In this document: one piece after another, positions 35,451 to 45,744 of the stretch | Layout of the letters: the number at the start of each line of letters is the position of its first letter | How positions within the stretch are numbered: position 1 is the stretch's first letter | Source of the DNA: Pandoraea aquatica | Lineage (GTDB): Bacteria; Pseudomonadota; Gammaproteobacteria; Burkholderiales; Burkholderiaceae | Length of the DNA stretch: 64,000 bases | Assembly: GCF_902459565.1 (NCBI RefSeq) | Contig: NZ_CABPSN010000004.1 | Span: 1 to 64,000, forward strand | Reading direction: 5' to 3' | Program-made: the position numbers and the translations under genes | The notes under the pieces: generated by a model | Told to the model about the DNA's origin: nothing | Seen by the model: only the letters and a program-made list of their open reading frames with translations | The model's database searches: none

Positions 35451-36782
35451 TCAAGCCGCCTGACGGGGCATGCCGCGCCAGATGCGTGGCAGCAGTACGC
35501 CGAGCACGATGCCGCGCGTGGCGAGGAACGTCATCAGGGCGATCCATAAGCCGTGGTTGCCCCACGCCGCCAGCGTAAAGGGCATCACGGTGCCAAACAC
35601 GAGCAGACCGATCAGCGACGACGTGAGCAATTCACGGGTACGCGTCGCGCCGATAAAGACCCCATCGAGCTGAAAACACCAGACGGCGACGATAGGCGAG
35701 AGTACCGCCCAAGGCAGGAACTCGCGTGCGGTCTCACGCAACGCCGCCTGATCGGTGAGTGCGTCGATGATGAGGCCGCCTGCCATCGCGTAGACAAGCG
35801 CGAACGCCACCGCACACCCCAGCGCCCATCCCAGAGAGAGCCGGATCGCATGCAACAGCGCCTGGCGTTGCCGCGCCCCGATGTACGCGCCAACGAGGGC
35901 TTCGGCAGCATGTGCGAAGCCGTCGAGACCGTAAGCCATGAACGTCTGGAAGTTGAGTAGCAGGGCGTTGGCGGCGAGCGTGGTGTCGCCGAGACGCGCC
36001 CCCACGCGTGCAAACCACGCGAATGCGAGCTGCAAAAACAGCGTGCGCAGGAAGATGTCGAGGTTCAGGCGCAGCAGACGCCAGAGCGCTGCACGCTCGA
36101 CGAGCGTAGCGACGCGCAGCGGCGGCAGGCCGGGCGTGCGCGCGAGCCACAGCAGCCAGGCGCCCAGCACGAATCCGAGCAGATCGGCCAGCGCCGTCGC
36201 CCATGCAATGCCCGCCACGCCCCAGCCGAAGCCGCTGACGAAAGCGAGCACGGCGACGATGTTCACCACATTGATGAACACTTGCACCGCGAGCCCCTGA
36301 CGCACGCGCTGACACGCCAGCAGATAGCCCAGCACCACGTAATTGCCGAGCGCGAAGGGCGCGGCGAGGATACGGATGCTGGCGTACTCGCGGCCAAGCG
36401 CTTGCACCTGCGCGCTGCCGCCGAGCCACGAGACGCCCAGCGACACTAGCGGCACGCGCAACACGAGCAGCACTGCGCCGATGGCGAAGGCCAGCGCGAG
36501 CGCACGGGCGAGCGTGTCGCGAAGGCGTTGTGCGTCTCGCGCGCCGAAGGCCTGCGCCGCGAGACCGGTCGTGCCCATGCGCAGGAACGAAAAGCCCCAG
36601 AAGATCAGGTTGAGCAGTAGACCGCCGAGCGCGACACCGCCCAGATAGGCCGGGCCCGGCAAATGACCGGCCACGGCCGTGTCCACGGCCGAGAGCAGGG
36701 GCTGGGTGAGATTGGCGAGCACGATCGGCACCGCCAGACGAAGCAATTGCCGGTGACCGGCGGCCGCAGGGGCAGGGTTCAT
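35451..36782 (-). CDS. MATE-family efflux transporter (DinF type)
   Basis: The 443-residue protein has twelve membrane helices in two MatE domains. It begins RQLLRLAVPIVLANLTQPLLSAVDTAVAGHL, where the conserved Asp of helix 1 lies, and contains FSFLRMGTTGLAAQAFGARD and, in the second half, GFAHAAEALVGAYIGARQRQALLHA. This matches the DinF branch. It would export cationic or organic compounds using a sodium or proton gradient. It is divergent from the small exported protein at 37014. Confidence 0.93.
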   Translation of the reverse strand: MNPAPAAAGHRQLLRLAVPIVLANLTQPLLSAVDTAVAGHLPGPAYLGGVALGGLLLNLIFWGFSFLRMGTTGLAAQAFGARDAQRLRDTLARALALAFAIGAVLLVLRVPLVSLGVSWLGGSAQVQALGREYASIRILAAPFALGNYVVLGYLLACQRVRQGLAVQVFINVVNIVAVLAFVSGFGWGVAGIAWATALADLLGFVLGAWLLWLARTPGLPPLRVATLVERAALWRLLRLNLDIFLRTLFLQLAFAWFARVGARLGDTTLAANALLLNFQTFMAYGLDGFAHAAEALVGAYIGARQRQALLHAIRLSLGWALGCAVAFALVYAMAGGLIIDALTDQAALRETAREFLPWAVLSPIVAVWCFQLDGVFIGATRTRELLTSSLIGLLVFGTVMPFTLAAWGNHGLWIALMTFLATRGIVLGVLLPRIWRGMPRQAA

Positions 36783-37013
36783 GTGTGAGCGTCGCGGCAG
36801 CCGTTCATGGCGGCACCGTCGGAATCCGCACGGGGCGGCAGGTTGTGAGTGCGCCGATTATAAGGTTTCGTGACGTTTCGCTTCGCATCGCGCGCGATGT
36901 GCACTGATGATGCGGGGAAGCGGACGGTACAATGTGTCACTTCTCTGTCTTCACTGAAAGTCTGCGCAATGTCGTCTTCGTCGCTTTCAATCGTCACGCC
37001 TATCGCGTCCGTC

Positions 37014-37370
37014 ATGACCTTCCTCGTCGCACATCGCCCTCATAGACGTTATGCCATGGTGGCCGCACTGTGTCTGGCAAGCCTGCCTGCGCTGGCCGAC
37101 GTGACGCTGCAACGCGGCCCGCCGCCGCCGCGCTTCGAAGATCCGCACGCCGCGCCCAAGGGCGAGTTCTGGGTGCCGGGGTACTGGCAATGGAGAGACG
37201 GCCGCTACGACTGGGTGGACGGACACATGGAAGCGAAGCGCCCCGGTATGCGCTACACCCCGCCGCACTGGGAAGAGACCGGTGTCCATGAATGGACGCT
37301 GCGCGACGGCAAGTGGGACGCCACCGGCTGGGGCCCCGGCACCATCCACGAAATCCGCGCACCGAAGTAA
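37014..37370 (+). CDS. Small exported YXWGXW-repeat-like protein
   Basis: The 118-residue product has a signal peptide (cut near SLPALADV) and a mature domain with repeats such as GEFWVPGYWQWRDGRYDWVDGHME and YTPPHWEETGVHEWTLRDGKWDATGW. Repeated W-x-P-G-Y-W and W-x-D-G units are the hallmark of YXWGXW-repeat periplasmic proteins of unknown role. The start is uncertain: ATGs at 36969 and 37014 are in frame; 37014 gives the shorter, more plausible signal sequence. Confidence 0.65.
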   Translation: MTFLVAHRPHRRYAMVAALCLASLPALADVTLQRGPPPPRFEDPHAAPKGEFWVPGYWQWRDGRYDWVDGHMEAKRPGMRYTPPHWEETGVHEWTLRDGKWDATGWGPGTIHEIRAPK

Positions 37371-38004
37371 CGCCCTCGTCCATCGTCCTACGACTTCATG
37401 CGCCGGCCGACGTGCGATGGCGACTGCCTTCGCGCGTTTCGGCCGACATACTCCCGCGACATCCTGTCGCGGAACTTGAAAAATTTTCATCTATCCTCTC
37501 TGAGGTTTTCCTCAGTCGCGACGGCGCCATTAAGCGAATTCGCCGGTGGCATCGACGTGCCGCCCGTATGGTCGACGTTCTTCGACTATTAATCAGGATT
37601 CCGACATAGTTGGTGGAATTGTGGGCTTGACGCGCACAAGGCGCAGACCTTACGCGAAACCTGTTGACACGTCCGGAACGTTGAACAACACTATGCCCAC
37701 ACCGCGTCGCCTCGAAATGCGGAACAGTCGCAGATAGCGTAATTTTAATTACTTGTGCTACCTGATTGCGCGACGATCGCGTAATTTGCGCGGGTAATAA
37801 GTGCGCCGTGTGCGCCCTCCCTACATAAACGCCTGGCGGTTCCCGCACAGGTGCAAAACGTACGACCGATACACGGTCTGCTGTCTCCCGATTGGCGTGG
37901 CCGATGCCACGACGATCTGTCGTTTTCTGAAGTCTCGTATGCCGGACGTATGCCGCCAAGTGCGGTAGCCCGTCGCCGAAGTGCGACATGTGGCAGGAGC
38001 CTGT
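37371..38004. other. Long region before the aspartate/alanine antiporter genes
   Basis: The 634 bases hold no supported gene and are less GC-rich than their neighbours. They contain a perfect 6 bp hairpin CTGAGG/CCTCAG (37500-37515), a perfect TTGACA at 37664-37669 without a clear -10 box, and the AT-rich palindrome GTAATTTTAATTAC at 37739-37752. It probably holds the promoter and control sites for the aspT-aspT-aspD genes, or a long leader. Confidence 0.5.
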
Positions 38005-39693
38005 ATGCAGTGTTCAGTTCCGCTGTTCGATGCCGTGCCGTTGATCACCGTGTTCGTTTGCGTCGTCCTGGGCCAACTCCTGGGGCGCATCAAGTTCGGC
38101 CCGATTCAGCTCGGTGGCGTGTGTGGCGCGCTGCTCGTTGCCTTGCTTGTGGGACAGACCGGCTGCATGGTCGAAGGCTCGCTCAAGGATTTCGCCTTTG
38201 CGCTGTTCATCTTCGCGATGGGCTTCTCCGCCGGTCCGCAGTTCGTTGAGAACCTGAACCTGCGCGGGCTGCGCTTCGGTGTGCTCTCCATCATCGAAGT
38301 GGTGTTCGTGTTCGGCATCGTGATGCTGGCCGTGAATTTCCTCAGCCTCGATCCGGGCACGGCGGGCGGTCTGGCGGCCGGTGCGGCAACGGAGTCGGCG
38401 ATGGTCGGCACGGCCATCGAAGCACTGGGACGTCTCGGACTCGATCCGGAAGCCTTCAAGGCGTTGCAGGCCAACGTTGTCACGGCGTACACGCTTACTT
38501 ACGTGTTCGGTCTCATCACCATCGTGCTGTTCACGAATCTGCTCGCCCCGCGCTTGCTCGGCATCGACCTGAAGGCCGACAGCGCGCGTCTCGCCAAAGA
38601 GATGGAGGACGAGAACGGTGAAGAACTCGGCGCGCCAGCCGCGCCTGATCTCGTAGGACGCAGCTATCGTGTGGCACATCCCGGATTCAACGTCGCCGCG
38701 CTCGAAGCGGCGCTGGATGGCCGCGTCGCCATCGAACGGGTTCGCCGCGCTGCGACGCAAGTCGCCGTCGCACAAAACCTCACGCTTGAAGTGAACGACG
38801 AACTGCTGCTCGTCGGCCGTCGCGACGCCATGCTCGAAGCGCACGCGCTCATCGGCCCGGAAGTCGCGGGGACCGAAACGAGCGACATCGTGCTCGTGGA
38901 GCGCGATTTCATCATGACGAACAAGGAAGCCGAAGGGCGCACCGTGGCCGATCTGCGACGCGAAGCGCCGGTCGAGCTGCGTCACGGCGTGTTCGTCAAA
39001 TCCGTCAAACGCATGGGCATGCAGTTGCCGTCGCTCAACAAGATTCCGCTGCAACGCGGCGACGTGGTGACGCTGCAAGGCCTGCAAGAGGACGTCGAGC
39101 GCGCGGGTGCCGTGATGGGCAAAGCCGTGCCGTACGGCAACAAGACGAGCCTTGTCTTCGTGGGCCTTGCGCTGATCGTCGGACTTTGCATCGGGCACTT
39201 GTCGGTGCACATCGGCGGCGCGCCGATGACGCTCGGCTCGGGCGGTGGCGCGCTGGTCTCAGGGTTGGCGAGTGGCTGGCTGCTGTCGCGCCGGCCGACG
39301 TGGGGCACGTTCCCGCCGGCCGCTTACGAATTGCTCAAAGACCTCGGGCTGGCGGTGTTCGTGGTGTGCGTCGGGTTGTCGGCCGGGCCGCAGGCGGCCG
39401 TGCTGCTGCGCGAGCACGGCATGGCGTTGCCGGTCGTGGGGATCTGCGTTTCGCTCATTCCGGCGCTCGTGTCGCTGTGGGTGGGCCACAAGTTGCTGCG
39501 CATCGATGGCCCGATTCTGATCGGTGCCATCGCGGGGCAGCAGGCCAGCACGCCTGCCATCAGCGCAGTGGTGCAAACCGCGAACAGCGCATTGCCGGTC
39601 GTGGGGTACACGGTGACGTACGCCCTGTCGAACGTGTTGCTGCCGCTCATGGGGCCGGCGGTGGTTTTCGTCGCCCATCAGTTTTCGCGTTAG
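38005..39693 (+). CDS. Aspartate:alanine exchanger family (AAE) transporter, copy 1
   Basis: The 562-residue protein has the AspT/YidE layout: five membrane helices, a central cytoplasmic region with two TrkA_C/RCK_C domains (about residues 205-290 and 300-375), then five more helices. LGQLLGRIKFGPIQLGGVCGALLVALLVGQ and GLAAGAATESAMVGTAIEALGRLGL are the N-terminal signature; MTLGSGGGALVSGLASGWLLSRRPTWG and LSAGPQAAVLLREHG repeat it in the second half. AspT exchanges aspartate for alanine. AGGAG lies 5 bases before ATG 38005. A paralogue follows 60 bases on, and aspartate decarboxylase after that, so aspartate/alanine exchange is the likely job. Confidence 0.88.
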   Translation: MQCSVPLFDAVPLITVFVCVVLGQLLGRIKFGPIQLGGVCGALLVALLVGQTGCMVEGSLKDFAFALFIFAMGFSAGPQFVENLNLRGLRFGVLSIIEVVFVFGIVMLAVNFLSLDPGTAGGLAAGAATESAMVGTAIEALGRLGLDPEAFKALQANVVTAYTLTYVFGLITIVLFTNLLAPRLLGIDLKADSARLAKEMEDENGEELGAPAAPDLVGRSYRVAHPGFNVAALEAALDGRVAIERVRRAATQVAVAQNLTLEVNDELLLVGRRDAMLEAHALIGPEVAGTETSDIVLVERDFIMTNKEAEGRTVADLRREAPVELRHGVFVKSVKRMGMQLPSLNKIPLQRGDVVTLQGLQEDVERAGAVMGKAVPYGNKTSLVFVGLALIVGLCIGHLSVHIGGAPMTLGSGGGALVSGLASGWLLSRRPTWGTFPPAAYELLKDLGLAVFVVCVGLSAGPQAAVLLREHGMALPVVGICVSLIPALVSLWVGHKLLRIDGPILIGAIAGQQASTPAISAVVQTANSALPVVGYTVTYALSNVLLPLMGPAVVFVAHQFSR

Positions 39694-39753
39694 CGAGTCG
39701 GCGCTGGCTCCCCCGCCAGCGGCCGGATTCATCTTTTTGACGGAGGTTCTGCC

Positions 39754-41439
39754 GTGGAACTGGTGCATACGATTCTGAATCATGTCCCGGAGGTCGCGAT
39801 CTTCCTATCGCTCGCCCTCGGGTACGCCATCGGGGCGATCAAGTTCGGTTCGTTCCAGCTAGGGGGCGTAGGTGGCTCGCTGCTGGTGGCCGTGGTCGTC
39901 TCCCAAATCGGCATTTCGGTCGACGCCGGCGTGAAGAGCATCATGTTCGCGCTGTTCATCTACGCTGTGGGTTACGAAAGCGGTCCGCAGTTCTTCAGCT
40001 CGCTCTCGCGCAAGACGCTGCGTGAGATCGGCATGGCCGTGTTTCTCGCGGCGTCCGGTCTGGTCACGGTGCTGATCTGCGCGAAGATCTTCGGCTTCGA
40101 CAAGGGCCTCGCGGCCGGTGTGGCGGGCGGTGGTCTCACGCAGTCCGCCATCATCGGCACGGCAGGTGACGCCATCTCACGCCTGGGCCTCCCGGCGGAT
40201 GAAGTGAAGCGCCTGCAATCCGAAGTCGCCATCGGCTATGCGGTGACCTACATCTTCGGCAGTCTGGGCGCGATCATCGTGTGTGCGTCGCTCGTGCCGA
40301 AGCTCATGGGTCGCACGCTCAAGGAAGACTCCAAGAAGGCCGAACTCGAAATGGCCGGTGGCCGCGCGGTGCTCGCCGCCGATCAGGTCGACTCGCTGCC
40401 GGCGCTCGTGGGCCGCGTCTATCGCGTGACGACCGGCGCAGGCAAGCGCGTGATCGAGATCGAGAAGCAGCTGACCGACGGCGTGACCATCGAACGGCTG
40501 CGTCGCAAAGGCAAGATCATCATCGCGACCGACGACCTCGTGCTCGAGGCGGGCGACGACGTCATGCTCATCGGTCGACGTGAAGCGGCCACCGAAGCCT
40601 GGCGTCTGCTCGGCGACGAACAACGTCCGTCGGCCGATCTCGATATCGCGCTGCGCATGCAGGAAGTCGTGTTCGCACGCAAGGGCGGCAACGGCAAGAC
40701 GCTCGGCGAACTCAAAGCCGGTGTGGAGCGCGACGTCAAGCATGGCGTGTACATCGCCAAGATCATGCGGATGGGCCAGCCCGTGCCGATTCTCGACGAC
40801 ACCATCATCTATCACGGCGACGTGGTCACGCTGTACGGTGCCGACAGCGACGTGCAGCGTGCCGCGAAGGAAGCCGGTTATCCGGTCGCGTACTCGGTGA
40901 AGACCGACTACGTGTACATGGGCATCGGCATCGTCGTCGGCTTGCTGATTGGCTACATCGTGGTCAAGGTCGGCGGCATTCCGCTCACGCTGGGCAGCGG
41001 CGGCGGTGCGCTGCTCGCGGGTCTGGTGTTCGGCTGGCTGCGCGGCAAGCATCCGACGTTCGGCGCGATGCCGCTCGCCGCGAGTTCGCTGCTCAAGGAG
41101 CTGGGGCTCGCGACGTTCGTGACCTGCGTGGGGCTCTCCGCCGGTGCGCAGGCCTGGCAGACGTTGCAGCAAAGCGGTATCTCGATCTTCCTTGCCGGGG
41201 TGATCGTCACCATCGTGCCGTTGTTGCTCACGTATCTGTTCGGACGCTACGTGCTGCGCTACGACAACGTCGCCATTCTGGCCGGCGCGCTGTCCGGCTC
41301 GCGCAGTGCGAACCCGGCCTTCGGCGAAATTCTGGACAAGGCCGAGAGCAACGTGCCGACCGTGCCGTTCGCCATCACCTACGCCATCGCCAACGTGCTG
41401 CTCACGCTGCTCGGACCGCTGGTGGTGTCGCTGACCTGA
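39754..41439 (+). CDS. aspT: Aspartate:alanine antiporter AspT, copy 2
   Basis: The 561-residue protein is a paralogue of the preceding gene with the same layout (helices, two RCK_C domains, helices). Landmarks are AIGAIKFGSFQLGGVGGSLLVAVVVSQIGI, GGGLTQSAIIGTAGDAISRLGL, LTLGSGGGALLAGLVFGWLRGKHPTFG and LAGALSGSRSANPAFGEILDKAESNVPTVPFAITYAIANVLL, the last being typical of AspT proper. Translation starts at GTG behind GGAGG. With aspartate decarboxylase next, the exchange of aspartate in for alanine out would be electrogenic and, with proton use in decarboxylation, would add to the proton-motive force. Confidence 0.92.
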   Translation: MELVHTILNHVPEVAIFLSLALGYAIGAIKFGSFQLGGVGGSLLVAVVVSQIGISVDAGVKSIMFALFIYAVGYESGPQFFSSLSRKTLREIGMAVFLAASGLVTVLICAKIFGFDKGLAAGVAGGGLTQSAIIGTAGDAISRLGLPADEVKRLQSEVAIGYAVTYIFGSLGAIIVCASLVPKLMGRTLKEDSKKAELEMAGGRAVLAADQVDSLPALVGRVYRVTTGAGKRVIEIEKQLTDGVTIERLRRKGKIIIATDDLVLEAGDDVMLIGRREAATEAWRLLGDEQRPSADLDIALRMQEVVFARKGGNGKTLGELKAGVERDVKHGVYIAKIMRMGQPVPILDDTIIYHGDVVTLYGADSDVQRAAKEAGYPVAYSVKTDYVYMGIGIVVGLLIGYIVVKVGGIPLTLGSGGGALLAGLVFGWLRGKHPTFGAMPLAASSLLKELGLATFVTCVGLSAGAQAWQTLQQSGISIFLAGVIVTIVPLLLTYLFGRYVLRYDNVAILAGALSGSRSANPAFGEILDKAESNVPTVPFAITYAIANVLLTLLGPLVVSLT

Positions 41440-41534
41440 GGCCCCGTCCGTCCCTTATTGCGTTTATCTGATTGATGCATTCGTCCCGATCGTCCGTCGC
41501 TGCCCCCGCAAGACGGCATCGCTATGGGTTGTAA

Positions 41535-43169
<1,635 letters not shown>

Positions 43170-43258
43170 TTGACGTGATGACGACGGTGCTGCGTCCTGA
43201 GCGGGACGCGGCATCGGCTGGCCCCCCCTCGATCGCCCCTCCATGGCGATCGACCATT

Positions 43259-43288
43259 GCCCGGGAACCCACTTCCCGGGCTTTTTTT
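43259..43288 (+). terminator. Rho-independent terminator after aspD
   Basis: GCCCGGGAA (43259-43267) pairs with TTCCCGGGC (43273-43281) around a 5-base loop and is followed by seven T residues. This is a textbook terminator ending the aspT-aspT-aspD unit. Confidence 0.95.
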
Positions 43289-43300
43289 GCGATGTGGAAT

Positions 43301-43330
43301 CGCAAAATAAAACGCCCGCACGAGGCGGGC
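43301..43330 (-). terminator. Minus-strand terminator-like hairpin
   Basis: GCCCGC (43314-43319) pairs with GCGGGC (43325-43330); on the minus strand the stem is followed by GTTTTATTTT. There is no minus-strand gene immediately upstream, only a further hairpin at 43404-43428. Confidence 0.5.
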
Positions 43331-43403
43331 AAAAATCACTACAGGGGAAGTCACGCGGTATGAGTGGCAATCCCATGAAAGAGTTCCCGGGGATTTTAGG
43401 CCT

Positions 43404-43428
43404 CGGGTGACTGGCAGAGCGTCACCCG
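43404..43428. repeat. 8 bp perfect inverted repeat
   Basis: CGGGTGAC (43404-43411) pairs with GTCACCCG (43421-43428) around 9 bases, between the aspD terminators and the barrel-protein gene. It could be an operator or a hairpin of a small minus-strand RNA ending at 43301. Confidence 0.5.
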
Positions 43429-43534
43429 ATCGACGTAAAATAGCGCCTTGTCGCTATATCACCCCCCACATGTCGGAAGCGGCGCACGACGCTTGCGGAC
43501 GGCCACGGTGCGGGGTGGGATTTTCAGGTGTCGA

Positions 43535-44908
43535 ATGTCGGTAAAGCCGGTCGTGCGGAGTCGCCTCCTGCTGGCCGCGTGTCTGAGTGCCGGAATACCG
43601 GTGGGCGCGCACGCACAATCTCTCTTCTCGGATCCTAATCCGCCATGTTTCACTGAGCAGAATGCTGTGTCCTACGGACTGTGGGACCGCGGACTGGCAC
43701 CTCAGTATTTTGTGCCGCCCCCACCACCGCCAGCACCCCCGGTGGTGCAGGACCCGGGCGCGGCCACCGATCCCATTGCACTGTTCGCAGGCGACGATCC
43801 GAATGCGGTCGCTGAGGCCGTCGATCGTGAAGCCGCAAAGCGTGCGGCCGATGCGGCGGCGGCTGCGGCTGCAACTGTGGCTTCGAGCGCAACCGCAGCG
43901 ACTGGCGACCCCTCCGCGTCATCCGATCCGTCGCAAACCATCGCAGCAGACGGCGCGAGCGCCGCGTCTGCCGAGACTGCGGACGCGACGCCGGTCGTCT
44001 CCCCGACACCGCCTTCTCCGCCACTGCCTGCCGGCGAGTTTGCCGTCGCACCGGAGTTGAGCGCGGACGGCACCGCGATCCATGCCGTCGATATCGATGC
44101 TGTGGCCTCGGGCGCAACGGCCGCCGCCGAGCCGCAGCCCTTGCCCGACGTTGCACCGCCCAACGCGTTCCTCGCGCGCGCCTCGTGCCTGCGTGGCATG
44201 CCGCGTCACGAGAGTCTGGCGAACCGCAACATCCGCATGCTGATGCGTCGCGGACTCGTGGTGCGCGACGACCAGTTGCCGTTCGTCGCCACCCGCAGCC
44301 GCACACCGGGTGAGGGCGCTATCGGGCTTCAGGTGCTCAACGACCGTCCGTACCAGTTCAACGTCGGCATGAACAACAGCGGCATGACGACCACCGGCAA
44401 GATGCAGGGCACCGCCAATCTGCTGATGAACAACCCGCTGGGCATGTACGGCAAGCTCGATACGAAGCTCAGTCAGGACTTGCAGAACGCACGGCGTGAC
44501 GCGACCAATCGCGATCTGACAGCTAACTATTCGTTGCCCATCGACGCCGACTGGACGGTCGGGATCACCGGCTCCACCAATGCCGCCACGGATCAGATTG
44601 CGACGGGCACGACACAGACGCAGACGCTCCAGTGGCGTGTGCGCCGCGCGTTCGATGTGACGTCCAACGGGACGACCGGCGTCGAGCTGCGCTACAACCG
44701 CAGCCGTACAGAGGACCCGAATGCGATCCACACCTACGACAGCTACGCCGAGGTGGGGCTGAGTCACACGCATTATTTGGGGACGTCGAAGCTCGACTTG
44801 TCGGTGATGCAGCGACTGAATGCGCCGTGGATGCCCGCAGCGAGCGGCCCGCCGGGCTGGTCCTACCGCTTCCAGTCCATCGACGCGAAGCTCACCGTAC
44901 CGTTCTGA
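43535..44908 (+). CDS. Outer-membrane barrel protein resembling the C-terminal part of TpsB/ShlB two-partner transporters
   Basis: The 457-residue product has a signal peptide (VRSRLLLAACLSAGIPVGAHAQ). Residues ~55-200 are an Ala/Pro/Thr-rich, apparently disordered segment. From ~230, NRNIRMLMRRGLVVRDDQLPF to GAIGLQVLNDRPYQ looks like one POTRA-like unit, and YQFNVGMNNSGMTTTGKMQGTANLLMNNPLGMYGKLDTKLSQDL matches the first barrel strands of TpsB proteins. It ends in LTVPF, with the C-terminal Phe needed for BAM. It is shorter than a normal 550-residue TpsB: both the second POTRA and half the barrel seem missing. No TpsA partner is adjacent. An odd barrel remnant or specialised relative; function unknown. 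Confidence 0.55.
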   Translation: MSVKPVVRSRLLLAACLSAGIPVGAHAQSLFSDPNPPCFTEQNAVSYGLWDRGLAPQYFVPPPPPPAPPVVQDPGAATDPIALFAGDDPNAVAEAVDREAAKRAADAAAAAAATVASSATAATGDPSASSDPSQTIAADGASAASAETADATPVVSPTPPSPPLPAGEFAVAPELSADGTAIHAVDIDAVASGATAAAEPQPLPDVAPPNAFLARASCLRGMPRHESLANRNIRMLMRRGLVVRDDQLPFVATRSRTPGEGAIGLQVLNDRPYQFNVGMNNSGMTTTGKMQGTANLLMNNPLGMYGKLDTKLSQDLQNARRDATNRDLTANYSLPIDADWTVGITGSTNAATDQIATGTTQTQTLQWRVRRAFDVTSNGTTGVELRYNRSRTEDPNAIHTYDSYAEVGLSHTHYLGTSKLDLSVMQRLNAPWMPAASGPPGWSYRFQSIDAKLTVPF

Positions 44909-45464
44909 CGAAATCCATCACGGTATCGAGCGATACCGTTCTCACGAGCGACGCGGGCATGTCCGCGAAGTGCTCGCTCTCCCCGAACAGAATCACGGGC
45001 TTGCCGTAATGCACGGCGAGCCCGACTTCGTTACGCGTGCCGTGATTGCCGGGAAGGGCGACGATGGCGTCGCTGGACAACACGTTGATGTGATTGCGCG
45101 AAAGGGTCCCCGGCGGTGCGTCGGGCAGATGACGCGGCAACGGGCTGAGGATCGGCACTTCGACGAACGGGTTCGGATAGCCGGGCACTGCGCGGAAGGT
45201 GCCGGGCACGCCCGTCTGCACATCGTCGGCGTCATCCGTGCCACCCACGGCCTCCGTCGGCACGATACCGATGCTGCGGCCGATGCGCTGCGGCACGGCG
45301 CAGAACGCCTCGCTCACGCTCGTCATCACGCCCTGTCCACCGCCGGTAAGCAAGTGAAAGCCAGCCAGCGCAAGCGCACGGCCGAGCGGCACGGCAAGTT
45401 CAGGCCACGGCTGTTTGCCGGAACCCATGACGCCGATGGTTTTGGGACGCAGGGGAAGGGTCAT
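44892..45464 (-). CDS. LOG-family protein (TIGR00725-type, SLOG fold)
   Basis: The 190-residue protein has a Rossmann-like SLOG fold: TIGVMGSGKQPWPELAVPLGRALALAGFHLLTGGGQGVMTSVSEAF binds a nucleotide phosphate, and the second motif is ALPGNHGTRNEVGLAVHYGKPVILFGE, a variant of PGGxGTxxE. Such proteins are often mislabelled lysine decarboxylases; some relatives cleave cytokinin or nucleoside monophosphates. It overlaps the preceding gene tail to tail by 17 bases. A minus-strand terminator lies 82 bases before its start, so its leader may be subject to attenuation. Substrate unknown. Confidence 0.8.
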   Translation of the reverse strand: MTLPLRPKTIGVMGSGKQPWPELAVPLGRALALAGFHLLTGGGQGVMTSVSEAFCAVPQRIGRSIGIVPTEAVGGTDDADDVQTGVPGTFRAVPGYPNPFVEVPILSPLPRHLPDAPPGTLSRNHINVLSSDAIVALPGNHGTRNEVGLAVHYGKPVILFGESEHFADMPASLVRTVSLDTVMDFVRTVR

Positions 45465-45545
45465 GTCGGAACGTGCGCTACGGCACGGTGGGGGAGGTCA
45501 GGGCGCTGCCGATGATAAACGAAGTGTGCCGGCGAAGCGTTCGGG

Positions 45546-45572
45546 CAAAAAAAACCCGCCGGGTTGGCGGGT
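45546..45572 (-). terminator. Rho-independent terminator on the minus strand, upstream of the LOG-family gene
   Basis: On the minus strand ACCCGCC pairs with GGCGGGT (plus coordinates 45566-45572 and 45554-45560), loop of 5, followed by eight T residues. It precedes the LOG-family start at 45464 and follows no minus-strand gene, so it must end a short transcript or act as an attenuator. Confidence 0.8.
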
Positions 45573-45632
45573 GAGGAAGCAGGCCTCCCACGGGGAAGTG
45601 AAAGCCTGGTCTCGCGAGGTGTTTGCGAGACC
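45546..45632 (-). ncRNA. Candidate small RNA or attenuated leader
   Basis: A minus-strand transcript starting near 45631 would consist of a perfect 8 bp hairpin (GGTCTCGC/GCGAGACC, 45608-45632), a CT-rich single-stranded stretch, and the strong terminator at 45546-45572, about 87 bases in all. Upstream on the same strand are GATACT (45638-45643) and TAGCCA (45661-45666) with a 17-base spacer, an acceptable promoter (4 of 6 matches each). This layout is that of a small RNA, or of a terminated leader of the LOG-family gene. No sequence family recognised. Confidence 0.35.
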
Positions 45633-45744
45633 CGTGTAGTATCGTGATCCAGACGTCTGTTGGCTATGGGCTAAGTCCTAAAGTGCATGTCAGACGCTTT
45701 CCAATTCTGTTTCCTATCCTTTCTGACGTAACCCGGTGCCAGAG

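Noticed and set aside
43535-44908. The TpsB-like protein as half of a functional two-partner secretion system
   Set aside because: No TpsA exoprotein gene is adjacent and the N-terminal POTRA region is not complete; classed as a shortened relative only.
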